Part shown: piece after piece, positions 1-5,211 of the stretch
Layout of the letters: each line of letters starts with the position of its first letter
Numbering within the stretch: position 1 is the stretch's first letter
Origin: Syntrophobacter sp. DG_60
Lineage (GTDB): Bacteria; Desulfobacterota; Desulfofervidia; Desulfofervidales; DG-60
Length of the DNA stretch: 5,211 bases
Direction of reading: 5' to 3'
Assembly: GCA_001304365.1 (NCBI GenBank)
Contig: LJNA01000124.1
Span: 1 to 5,211, forward strand
Notes under the pieces: model-generated
The model's input: only the letters and a program-made list of their open reading frames with translations
The model's database searches: none
What the model was told of the DNA's origin: nothing
Made by a program: the position numbers and the translations under genes

Positions 1-1
1 T

Positions 2-26
2 TATGCAAATGACATTAATTTGCATA
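2..26. repeat. Perfect 9-bp inverted repeat inside queH
   Basis: TATGCAAAT (2-10) and ATTTGCATA (18-26) are exact inverted copies around a 7-base loop. The element lies in the queH coding region, where it encodes YANDINLHM, so it may be coincidence. A hairpin in the queH message is possible but there is no sign of a regulatory role. Confidence 0.5.
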
Positions 27-394
27 TGATTTGGCGGGATAGATATGACTTAGAACTATTTCTCCGTGAAACAATATTCAGGGAAGAAAATCGCTGCCGC
101 TTCTGTTATCATACCCGCCTTGAGGCCACAGCCCAGGTGGCAAAAAAGGGGAAATTTGATGCATTCACCACTACCTTACTCTATAGCAAATTCCAAGACC
201 ATGAACTGATTATCGATATTGGAAAAAGCTTAGCTAAAAGATATGGTGTTTCATTTTTATATGAAGACTTTAGAGCAGGATGGAAGGAAGGAATTGAGGT
301 CTCCAAAGAGCTCAACATGTATAGACAACAGTATTGTGGCTGTATCTATAGTGAAAAAGAGAGATTTTGTAAGCCAATTATTGGTAAAAGATGA
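2..394 (+). CDS. queH: Epoxyqueuosine reductase QueH, C-terminal part (5' end outside window)
   Basis: QueH (former DUF208) reduces epoxyqueuosine to queuosine in the wobble position of GUN-anticodon tRNAs, the last step of Q synthesis, and replaces the unrelated QueG. The frame is open to the left edge, so the TTG at 20 and ATG at 26 are internal codons; 130 residues are visible. Family hallmarks are the CxxC pair in RCRFCY (visible residues 32 and 35), the block [20 protein letters not shown], and the closing YCGCI with cysteines 112 and 114. In the family these cysteines, with an N-terminal CC pair, hold an Fe-S cluster and an extra metal. The CC pair and the first 60 or so residues are off the window. 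The stop overlaps the next gene's start as ATGA, suggesting translational coupling. The family call is firm; activity rests on the unseen N-terminus being intact. Confidence 0.93.
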   Translation, partial: YANDINLHMIWRDRYDLELFLRETIFREENRCRFCYHTRLEATAQVAKKGKFDAFTTTLLYSKFQDHELIIDIGKSLAKRYGVSFLYEDFRAGWKEGIEVSKELNMYRQQYCGCIYSEKERFCKPIIGKR

Positions 395-894
395 AACTAA
401 TCATTGATGGTTATAACCTTATTCGTCAATCTCCTACTTTAAGTGAAACCGAGCTAGAAAGCTTAGAGGCTGGCAGAGCAGCATTGATTAAATACCTTCA
501 GGCCTATCGTCGTCTTAAAAAATATAACATCACTGTGGTATTTGATGGTGAGCATGGTGAGCACCTCTCCTTACAAAAGGAGAAAATTGGTGGTATTTCT
601 GTTATCTACTCAGGAAAGGGGCAAAAGGCAGATGATGTGATTAAAGAGATTATAGAAAAGCAGTCTAATTTAATAGTAGTTAGCTCAGATAAGGAGATTA
701 TCTCATTTGCAGAACGCTACAATGCAAATGCTATTTTATCTACTGAATTTATATCAAGATTAGAAATGGCCCTTTATACAAAAAGACCAATTAAGGAAAC
801 CCCCTCTCCGAAAATCGTCCCTCAGAAAAAAGGGCCTTCCTATCGTCTTTCCAAACGCGAAAGACGTCGGTTAAGGGCATTAAGGAAGTTGTAA
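391..894 (+). CDS. NYN-domain ribonuclease, YacP/Rae1 family
   Basis: This 167-residue protein has the length and motifs of the YacP-type NYN (PIN-like) nucleases, which include Bacillus subtilis Rae1, an endoribonuclease that enters the ribosomal A site and cuts mRNA. The metal-binding acidic pattern is present: LIIDGYNLI (D6, N9), VVFDGE (D52), KADDVI (D81, D82) and VVSSDKEI (D100). An [16 protein letters not shown] block links helix and strand as in the family. The tail from about residue 149 to the end is extremely basic ([14 protein letters not shown]) and probably binds RNA. The ATG overlaps the queH stop as ATGA and has only a weak ribosome site, so it is probably translated by coupling. 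The pairing with queH suggests a role near tRNA or ribosome quality control, but that is inference. The exact RNA target is unknown and may differ from that of Rae1. Confidence 0.85.
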   Translation: MKLIIDGYNLIRQSPTLSETELESLEAGRAALIKYLQAYRRLKKYNITVVFDGEHGEHLSLQKEKIGGISVIYSGKGQKADDVIKEIIEKQSNLIVVSSDKEIISFAERYNANAILSTEFISRLEMALYTKRPIKETPSPKIVPQKKGPSYRLSKRERRRLRALRKL

Positions 895-905
895 GGACAA
901 AACTG

Positions 906-926
906 CAGGATACAGGATACACGATA
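906..926. repeat. Short tandem repeat, three 7-bp units
   Basis: Three consecutive 7-base units, CAGGATA, CAGGATA and CACGATA, lie just after the stop of the NYN gene. The third unit differs at one base. No open reading frame uses them and their function is unknown. They may be replication slippage products or part of a dispersed intergenic repeat family. Confidence 0.7.
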
Positions 927-940
927 TAAAAATGACGAAT

Positions 941-992
941 TTCAAAGTTCAAAATAAGTAGTTTGTTGGGTTTACTTAGTCTATTGGGTTAA
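941..992. repeat. Degenerate short direct repeats in intergenic DNA
   Basis: A second 7-bp tandem pair, TTCAAAG and TTCAAAA, occupies 941-954. It is followed by TTGGGTT at 966-972 and again at 984-990, spaced 18 bases apart. Together with the repeat at 906-926 this makes a patchwork of low-complexity modules filling the start of the 195-base gap between the NYN gene and the end of the broken TIR gene. The rest of the gap (993-1089) is AT-rich and shows no gene or convincing terminator. Confidence 0.45.
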
Positions 993-1089
993 TATGCCGT
1001 GTATATTAAAAAATCAATTAACCTTTAAATGGTTTAATCAGAAAATTGTTAAACAGATTCAAATATGGAGATATTTACTTATTTTACAG

Positions 1090-1781
1090 TCACTTCAAGA
1101 TTCCCAGGTCCACCAAATAGGAAATACCCTTATCTTTTATGGTGTAATAGGATGGACCTCCCATTATCAAACCTTGGTGGACATAGTTATCTTTGACAAG
1201 GGAAACAACATGGTGTCTTAGCAGGGTCACTTTTAAGTTTACCCTTCGGGCCAAAACAGGTTCATGAACTCCGGATTCTCGTCGATCCTTTGCTTCAGCT
1301 AGTTGCTTTAATATCTCTACTTGGATGTCAGATAATTGACTTAGCACGGGAATACTATCGTCAGCGACAGGCGCCTCAGAAGTGAATCCTTCTAGAGCTT
1401 TTCTTATTTCCCTCATAAACTCCTGTTTATCAATTCTTGGCTGTTCTGAAAAACCGGCATGTTTGCATATTGCGGCGAAGAACTTTGTCGCGAACCCTTC
1501 GTCATCCAGTTCAAGACCCTGGAAGCTTGATATTGGAGCACCGATCTGAGAAACCTTCAGGCCGGAATGACATACGGGTATGATGGGAATTCTCTTGATC
1601 CAACCACACCCCGCTTCAAAGTTTATCCACGGTCGGGTTCTCATTTGCTGCCTGCGGGAATGTCTTCCGGGTCACTACTAACAAAAACACTAAGTTGCCC
1701 TAAGAAAGTAGATTTGATCCATTCTTTCAGAACCAAAGCTAGTTTCTGTTCCTCTGAAATATGACTTATGAAAATCTGCAT
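1090..1781 (-). pseudogene. TIR-domain effector with C-terminal winged helix, disrupted by internal deletion and frameshift
   Basis: TIR domains of this bacterial type are typically NAD-cleaving or signalling modules in anti-phage defence. The gene starts at ATG 1781 after AAAGG (1790-1794) at 8 bases. The first 46 codons give the opening of a TIR fold: MQIFISHISEEQ (strand A, helix A) and VFVSSDPEDIPAGSK (strand B and BB loop), then TGA at 1643-1641. The fold resumes in another frame with RPWINFEAGCGW, holding the WxxFE glutamate equivalent to the TIR catalytic residue, then IPVCHSGL and FQGLEL. The usual stretch of about 25 residues between GSK and RPW (helix B/C and the strand before SPxS) is absent, so this is an out-of-frame deletion of roughly 75 bases, not a single-base error. 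The remainder (about residues 104-184 of the second frame) looks like a MarR-like winged helix: LSDIQVEILKQLAEA, LLRHHVVSLVKDNYV, YYTIKDKGISYLVDLGIL. GC is 49% at 1441-1620, above its neighbours. The deletion size is estimated from remembered family members. Confidence 0.8.
1638..1647 (-). other. Deletion junction with stop/start overlap inside the TIR gene
   Basis: On the minus strand the first TIR frame ends in TGA (1643-1641). The second frame happens to have an ATG at 1644-1642, giving an ATGA overlap. This is where the middle of the TIR domain is missing. The overlap could in principle let ribosomes restart on the second part, but there is no strong ribosome site before it, so chance is the simpler reading. 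The exact breakpoint cannot be fixed without an intact relative. Confidence 0.6.
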
Positions 1782-1984
1782 TGTGACCGCCTTTCCGCTT
1801 ACTGTGCCCTAATTTATAATTAGACTTCCCAATGGCCGTATTATTTTACAGGTATATGAACTACTAATCTGATAAACACATTCATTTAACCCTATAATAC
1901 AATTATCATAAGCATTAAAATTTGTAAATAAATAGGGCTGCAAGGTTTTGATTAAAGAGGACGAATAGAGATTTGTAGGAAAAG

Positions 1985-2006
1985 CAAGAAGGGGGATTTT
2001 TTCTTG
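1985..2006. repeat. Inverted repeat upstream of the toxin-antitoxin promoter
   Basis: CAAGAA (1985-1990) and TTCTTG (2001-2006) form a perfect 6-base inverted repeat around a 10-base centre of GGGGGATTTT. The right arm runs into the -35 element at 2004-2009, so a protein bound here could affect transcription. The arms are short and the function is speculative. Confidence 0.3.
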
Positions 2007-2032
2007 ACTTTAGTCCCTATATAGGATATTAT
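2004..2032 (+). promoter_or_regulatory. Sigma-70-type promoter of the toxin-antitoxin operon
   Basis: A -35 element TTGACT (2004-2009; 5 of 6 consensus bases) and a -10 element TATTAT (2027-2032; 5 of 6) are separated by the optimal 17 bases. They sit 36 bases before the antitoxin start, with a good ribosome site in between, so transcription should begin near 2039. It is the clearest promoter in the window. Confidence 0.75.
2016..2025. promoter_or_regulatory. Candidate operator palindrome within the promoter spacer
   Basis: CCTATATAGG is a perfect 10-base palindrome lying wholly between the -35 and -10 elements. Ribbon-helix-helix antitoxins usually bind such short palindromes in their own promoters as dimers, alone or with the toxin, and so repress the operon. 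The position fits autoregulation by the antitoxin encoded just downstream; binding itself is inferred. Confidence 0.5.
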
Positions 2033-2053
2033 TTAGGAGCTAAAAAAAGAACT

Positions 2054-2059
2054 AGGAGG
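2054..2059 (+). promoter_or_regulatory. Strong ribosome binding site of the antitoxin gene
   Basis: AGGAGG, a full match to the Shine-Dalgarno core, lies 8 bases before ATG 2068 and fixes that codon as the start. It is stronger than the GAGGA (2305-2309) that serves the toxin gene, consistent with more antitoxin than toxin being made. Confidence 0.8.
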
Positions 2060-2067
2060 CTGTATTT

Positions 2068-2319
2068 ATGGAAGCTTTGACTCAAAAAAAATTTTCAATT
2101 AGCCGTGAACAAAAAGAGTTTTTAGAAAATTATAGACAGTGGGGGTTTTCAGACCAAAGCAGTATTGTCCGTGAGGCCCTTAATCGATTCATTAAGGAAT
2201 TAAAAACAAAGGAACGAAAAGTCTTAATGGCACAAAAAGCACAGGAGCTTCTTCCTGATTATAAGGAAGACAAGGAGCTTATTGCCTTCAGTGATTTAGA
2301 TGGTGAGGATTTTCTATGA
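2068..2319 (+). CDS. Ribbon-helix-helix antitoxin of a MazEF-type system
   Basis: This 83-residue protein should neutralise the toxin encoded next to it and repress their shared promoter. Residues 6-47 fit a ribbon-helix-helix DNA-binding fold: a short strand (KKFSIS), helix 1 (REQKEFLENYRQWG), the turn FSDQSS, and helix 2 (IVREALNRFIKELK). The tail, about residues 60-83, ends in an acidic and hydrophobic stretch (LIAFSDLDGEDFL) of the kind that wraps around and blocks MazF dimers. A RHH antitoxin with a MazF toxin is the arrangement known from the Bacillus subtilis MazE/EndoA pair. The start is set by AGGAGG at 2054-2059. Its stop overlaps the toxin start as ATGA. The family assignment rests on fold pattern plus context, since such antitoxins share little sequence. 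Confidence 0.85.
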   Translation: MEALTQKKFSISREQKEFLENYRQWGFSDQSSIVREALNRFIKELKTKERKVLMAQKAQELLPDYKEDKELIAFSDLDGEDFL

Positions 2320-2657
2320 AACAGGGAGAGATATGGGAAATAAACTTAAGCCCCACTGTTGGAGCTGAAATCAAGAAGAAACGGCCTGCTGTTATTATAA
2401 ATGATGACGCAATTGGAATTCTGCCTCTAAGGGTTGTTGTGCCTATAACAGAATGGAAGGAACATTTCCAGGGTGCCATTTGGATGGTGAAAATAGAGCC
2501 AGACAGCAAAAATAAACTCACAAAACCATCTGCCATTGATACATTTCAGATCAGATCCGTATCTACGAGAAGGTTTGTAAGAAAAATCGGCTCTGTCTCA
2601 GCCAAGATATTAGACGAAATCAAAACAGCAGTTAAGGTTGTAATAGATGCAGATTAG
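2316..2657 (+). CDS. mazF: MazF/PemK-family endoribonuclease toxin
   Basis: MazF toxins cut single-stranded mRNA at short sequence motifs and stop growth when the labile antitoxin is lost. The 113-residue length is normal for the family. The opening MKQGEIWEINLSPTVGAE and KKRPAVIINDD match the SH3-like MazF/PemK barrel. R23 (in KKRPAV) and T45 (in VVPIT) line up with the R25 and T48 catalytic pair of the Bacillus subtilis enzyme, so it looks active. IRSVSTRRFVRKIGSVS matches the conserved IRxxxxxR segment, followed by the C-terminal helix ILDEIKTAVKVVI. It is read from an ATGA overlap with the antitoxin and has GAGGA (2305-2309) 6 bases before its ATG. The cleavage motif cannot be predicted. 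The gene converges on the transporter operon, 90 bases away, with no obvious terminator between. Confidence 0.92.
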   Translation: MKQGEIWEINLSPTVGAEIKKKRPAVIINDDAIGILPLRVVVPITEWKEHFQGAIWMVKIEPDSKNKLTKPSAIDTFQIRSVSTRRFVRKIGSVSAKILDEIKTAVKVVIDAD

Positions 2658-2747
2658 GGATAAATAGAGGTCACATCTTGCAATTGGTACATCTTTCATC
2701 TTTAAAGTTTGCCTAATCTTTACCATGAAGGTCCTTTAAAAGGTTTT

Positions 2748-3533
2748 CTACCCTTTATCAGGAACTAAAAATATATAAGGCCTTGAGGAAATAGGGTCTT
2801 CTTTTATGATGACCTTTGTCTTATAAACATCTTCAATGTTCTCGGCGGTTAGGATCTCCTCTGGTAACCCCCTTTTATATAAACGGCCATTATTTAATAA
2901 AATCAGTTCATCACAATACTGACTGGCTAGATTAAGGTCGTGTAAGACAATGATGACTGTAAGTTTAAATGAGTTATTTAGTCTTTTTATAAGGTCTAAG
3001 ATCCTTACTCGATGAGCAATATCTAAGTGGGCAGTAGGTTCATCTAAAAGAAGCAGTTTTGGCTCCTGGGTAAGAGCTTTAGCAAGGAAGGTAAGCTGCC
3101 TTTCACCACCACTTAATTCTGAAATAGGCCTGTCTTTAATGCTTAAAATATTGGTTAAGGCCATGGCCTCTTCAGCTATGGCCTTATCATATTTTGTCTC
3201 TAGAAATTGAAATACCTTACGATGGGGAATCCTCCCCAAAAGGACAAATTCTTCTACTGTCATATCAAGCCCATAAGACAAAGGGGCTTGGGGGACAAAG
3301 GCTACTTTTTTAGCTAATTCTTTAAAACTTATTTGCCAGATATCTTTCTCTTCAAAAAAGATTTTTCCATTTTGGGGCTTAATTACTTTGGTTATGGCCC
3401 TAAGCAGAGTGGTCTTTCCTGAACCATTAGGCCCTATTATGCCAAGGAGTACCTCCCTTCTTACCTTAAAATTAATAGCTTTTAAGATAAATCTTTTGTT
3501 ATATCCGCAGGTTAATTCCCTTACCTCAAGCAT
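2748..3533 (-). CDS. ABC transporter ATP-binding protein, FecE/BtuD-like
   Basis: The cytoplasmic ATPase that powers the importer encoded upstream. All nucleotide-binding motifs are intact: Walker A GPNGSGKT (residues 34-41), Q-loop in VPQ (Q82), signature LSGGERQ (140-146), Walker B LLLLDE (160-165), D-loop AHLD and switch histidine in VLHDLNLA (H198). The segment KVAFVPQAP and the motif EEFVLLGRIPH are typical of the iron-siderophore, heme and cobalamin group. At 261 residues the length is usual. The ATG at 3533 is one base after the permease stop, with no strong ribosome site, so it is probably coupled to permease translation. It is the last gene of the operon. The substrate is not determined by this subunit. 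Confidence 0.95.
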   Translation of the reverse strand: MLEVRELTCGYNKRFILKAINFKVRREVLLGIIGPNGSGKTTLLRAITKVIKPQNGKIFFEEKDIWQISFKELAKKVAFVPQAPLSYGLDMTVEEFVLLGRIPHRKVFQFLETKYDKAIAEEAMALTNILSIKDRPISELSGGERQLTFLAKALTQEPKLLLLDEPTAHLDIAHRVRILDLIKRLNNSFKLTVIIVLHDLNLASQYCDELILLNNGRLYKRGLPEEILTAENIEDVYKTKVIIKEDPISSRPYIFLVPDKG

Positions 3534-3534
3534 G

Positions 3535-4545
3535 TTAAATTATTAAAGGTTCTTTTTTGGTTAATGCATAAATAAAGAGCCCCCCTCCAACTATCCCAGT
3601 AATTACCCCTACAGGTAATTCCAAAGGGGCAATAATGGTTCTGGCTAAGGTATCACAAAGGATTAGAAAAGCTGCTCCAGAGAGGAAGGCACTGATAAGT
3701 AAGATACGATGGTCACTTCCTACAATCATGCGCATAAGATGAGGAACTAACAGTCCTACAAACCCAATGATACCTGCTATCCCTACACTAAAACCTGTGA
3801 GGATTGAGGCCAGAATGAAAAGAGACTTTTTGGTCCTTTCTATATTTGTGCCTAAATGAAGCGCTTCTTCTTCTCCTAGTAACAGGGCATTCAGGTCAAA
3901 ACAGAAAAGATAAGAGATAATTAGCCCAAAAATAGATATTAAAAGCATTAATTTTATAAGGAGGGGGTTGGGTTCCTCTAAAGAGCCCATAATCCAAAAT
4001 ACAATCCCGTGAAGGTCTTCTGCCTTAGAGATGGCCATAATGAGCATAATCAATGAAGAAGAGATAAAGCTTATCATAACACCTGTAAGCAATAGTCCCT
4101 GTATCTTTAATATCCCCTTTTTTACACTTAAGGCATAAACCACTAAAATGACTACTATGGCCCCTAAAAATCCTGAGGCTGGTAAAGAGATAAAGCCAAA
4201 ACTTTGATTTAGCCCAAGGGAAATATTTAAAGAAACAAATAAGGCAGCCCCTCCAGAAATGCCCAATGTATAAGGCTCAACCAGTGGATTTCGAAACATA
4301 CCTTGTAAGACAACACCGGCAATACTTAGTGCCCCTCCAATAGCAAGACCCAGTAAGATGCGTGGCAGGCGAATATCAAAAAGGATACTGTATTCTATGG
4401 TCCCTTTACCCTTTAAAATTAAAGGAATAATCTTATTAAGTGGAATATGACTTGAACCTATAAGAAATGAAAAGGCACTTACTGCCAAAAGTATCAAACT
4501 AAAGAGTAAAATAAAAAAGGCCCAGTGAATGAGTTTTTTATCCAT
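3535..4545 (-). CDS. FecCD-family ABC transporter permease, BtuC-like
   Basis: This 336-residue inner-membrane protein is a homodimer-forming channel subunit of the type II importer family that takes up ferric chelates, heme or vitamin B12. The N-terminal hydrophobic segment (residues 9-29) is followed by the family blocks RLPRILLGLAIGGALSIAG, then VVLQGMFRNPLVEPYTLGIS (about 59-97), LGEEEALHLG (223-232, the coupling region that meets the ATPase), and GFVGLLVPHLMRMIVGSDHR and CDTLART near the end. About ten membrane helices are expected and the hydrophobic stretches agree. The start overlaps the end of the binding-protein gene by 8 bases, and the ATPase gene starts one base after its stop, so the three genes form one transcript. 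No disruption is seen. Confidence 0.95.
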   Translation of the reverse strand: MDKKLIHWAFFILLFSLILLAVSAFSFLIGSSHIPLNKIIPLILKGKGTIEYSILFDIRLPRILLGLAIGGALSIAGVVLQGMFRNPLVEPYTLGISGGAALFVSLNISLGLNQSFGFISLPASGFLGAIVVILVVYALSVKKGILKIQGLLLTGVMISFISSSLIMLIMAISKAEDLHGIVFWIMGSLEEPNPLLIKLMLLISIFGLIISYLFCFDLNALLLGEEEALHLGTNIERTKKSLFILASILTGFSVGIAGIIGFVGLLVPHLMRMIVGSDHRILLISAFLSGAAFLILCDTLARTIIAPLELPVGVITGIVGGGLFIYALTKKEPLII

Positions 4546-5211
4546 CTTTCTTTATTTCAGGGTGAATGAGTTCCACTATTTCCTTTAATGCCTCTACAAA
4601 GCTTAAAGGGGTGGGGCTACAGACCTCTGAGGCATCGATAAAATAAATCCTTTCCCCCTTTACTGCCTTAAGGGTTTTATAGGCCTCCCAGTGCTTTTTC
4701 TCTTTTTTTCCCGTGATCCCCATGCTTGCAATAATAATGACATCAGGGTCTTTTCTAATTACATTTTCTCGGCTATAAAGACCAGTTTTTGCAGAAGACG
4801 CAATATTTATTCCACCTGCCAATTCAATTAAATTATGAATAAAGGAGTCTTTTGTCACAGTAAAAAGCGGCCTTGCCCCTATCTGGACAAAGACCTTGGG
4901 CTTTGGTAGATCTTTAACCATCTCCTTTATAGTCTCAATCTCCTTATTTGCCTCCTCAACTATCTCTTTTGCCTTCTGTTCCCTTCTTACTATCCTTGCT
5001 AATCTCAAAAAGCCTTCACAGATTTCAGAAAAATTCCTTGGTGTCGGAAAGTTGATTACACTTATACCTAAGGCCTTTAATTTTTCTATATCCTTGGGGT
5101 CTGTAAGCTCTGTGGCCAAGACCAAATCAGGCCTAAGGCTTATAATCTTTTCTACATTGACCTCTACTACATTTCCTACTTTTTCCTTTTTTTGAGCAGA
5201 AGGTGGCCTTT
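4538..5211 (-). CDS. Substrate-binding protein of the importer, FecB/BtuF-like (5' end outside window)
   Basis: The periplasmic or lipid-anchored binding protein that delivers substrate to the permease. The frame stays open to the right edge, giving at least 223 residues, so the TTG at 5125 is internal and the true start, signal peptide and first part of the N-lobe are missing. Peripla_BP_2 features are clear: VEKIISLRPDLVLA, LKALGISVINF, then a long connecting helix (about residues 70-100, EICEGFLRLARIVRREQKAKEI region), VFVQIGARPLFTVTKDSFI, ELAGGINIA, and DPDVIIIAS. The C-lobe segment AVKGERIYFID follows. Ligand choice among cobalamin, heme and ferric chelates cannot be read here. It is the first visible gene of the transporter operon, overlapping the permease by 8 bases. 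Confidence 0.92.
   Translation of the reverse strand, partial: RPPSAQKKEKVGNVVEVNVEKIISLRPDLVLATELTDPKDIEKLKALGISVINFPTPRNFSEICEGFLRLARIVRREQKAKEIVEEANKEIETIKEMVKDLPKPKVFVQIGARPLFTVTKDSFIHNLIELAGGINIASSAKTGLYSRENVIRKDPDVIIIASMGITGKKEKKHWEAYKTLKAVKGERIYFIDASEVCSPTPLSFVEALKEIVELIHPEIKKDG

Noticed and set aside
1016..1038. AACC/GGTT hairpin near the 3' end of the TIR gene as a terminator
   Set aside because: The stem is only about four AT-rich-flanked pairs with a bulge, and there is no T-run following on either strand.
994..1221. 75-codon open frame on the + strand
   Set aside because: It lacks a ribosome site, its protein is unrecognisable, and its second half lies opposite the end of the TIR gene, whose translation is clearly family-like.
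1567..1764. 65-codon open frame on the + strand
   Set aside because: It lies antisense to the TIR gene and has no ribosome site or recognisable protein features.
1869..1898. Second + strand promoter: CTGATA, 18 bases, TATAAT
   Set aside because: The -10 is perfect but the -35 matches only 4 of 6 bases in very AT-rich DNA, and a much better promoter lies closer to the antitoxin gene.
2288..2536. 82-codon open frame on the - strand
   Set aside because: It is antisense to the toxin gene, which has clear MazF motifs and an operon context.
2733..2748. CCTTTAAAAGG followed by TTTT between the convergent mazF and ABC genes, as a terminator
   Set aside because: With a realistic loop only three base pairs remain, too weak for an intrinsic terminator.
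4896..5195. 99-codon open frame on the + strand with hydrophobic stretches
   Set aside because: It is antisense to the substrate-binding protein; the apparent membrane segments are the complement of lysine/glutamate-rich codons.

Overview
The window is about 40% GC bacterial DNA with lysine- and glutamate-rich proteins, short intergenic gaps and overlapping genes in operons. The QueH plus YacP-type NYN pair and the BtuFCD-like transporter would suit an anaerobic bacterium, perhaps Desulfobacterota or a related lineage. That placement is an impression from protein style and is not proven.

Left block (2-894, + strand): the 3' part of queH, an epoxyqueuosine reductase that finishes queuosine synthesis in tRNA, overlaps by ATGA with a gene for a YacP/Rae1-type NYN-domain RNase. 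Both concern tRNA or ribosome-linked RNA metabolism and probably share one transcript.

Middle block (895-2657) looks like an accessory insertion between two housekeeping operons. It starts with short degenerate tandem repeats (906-992). Next, on the minus strand, is a broken TIR-domain gene with a C-terminal winged-helix domain (1090-1781). The halves of the TIR domain lie in different frames, and about 25 residues of the usual fold are missing between them, so an out-of-frame internal deletion has inactivated it. Parts of this gene are clearly richer in GC (49% at 1441-1620) than its surroundings. A + strand type II toxin-antitoxin operon follows: a ribbon-helix-helix antitoxin and a MazF/PemK toxin overlapping by ATGA. 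It has a near-consensus sigma-70 promoter whose spacer holds a 10-bp palindrome, a plausible site for autorepression.

Right block (2748-5211, - strand): a FecCD/BtuFCD-type importer operon, transcribed as binding protein (5' end outside the window), permease, then ATPase. The genes overlap or are one base apart. The substrate (cobalamin, heme or ferric chelate) cannot be read from the sequence, and the operon's promoter or riboswitch would lie beyond the right edge.

No RNA genes, CRISPR arrays or complete insertion sequences were seen. The most notable item is the decayed TIR effector next to an intact toxin-antitoxin system.
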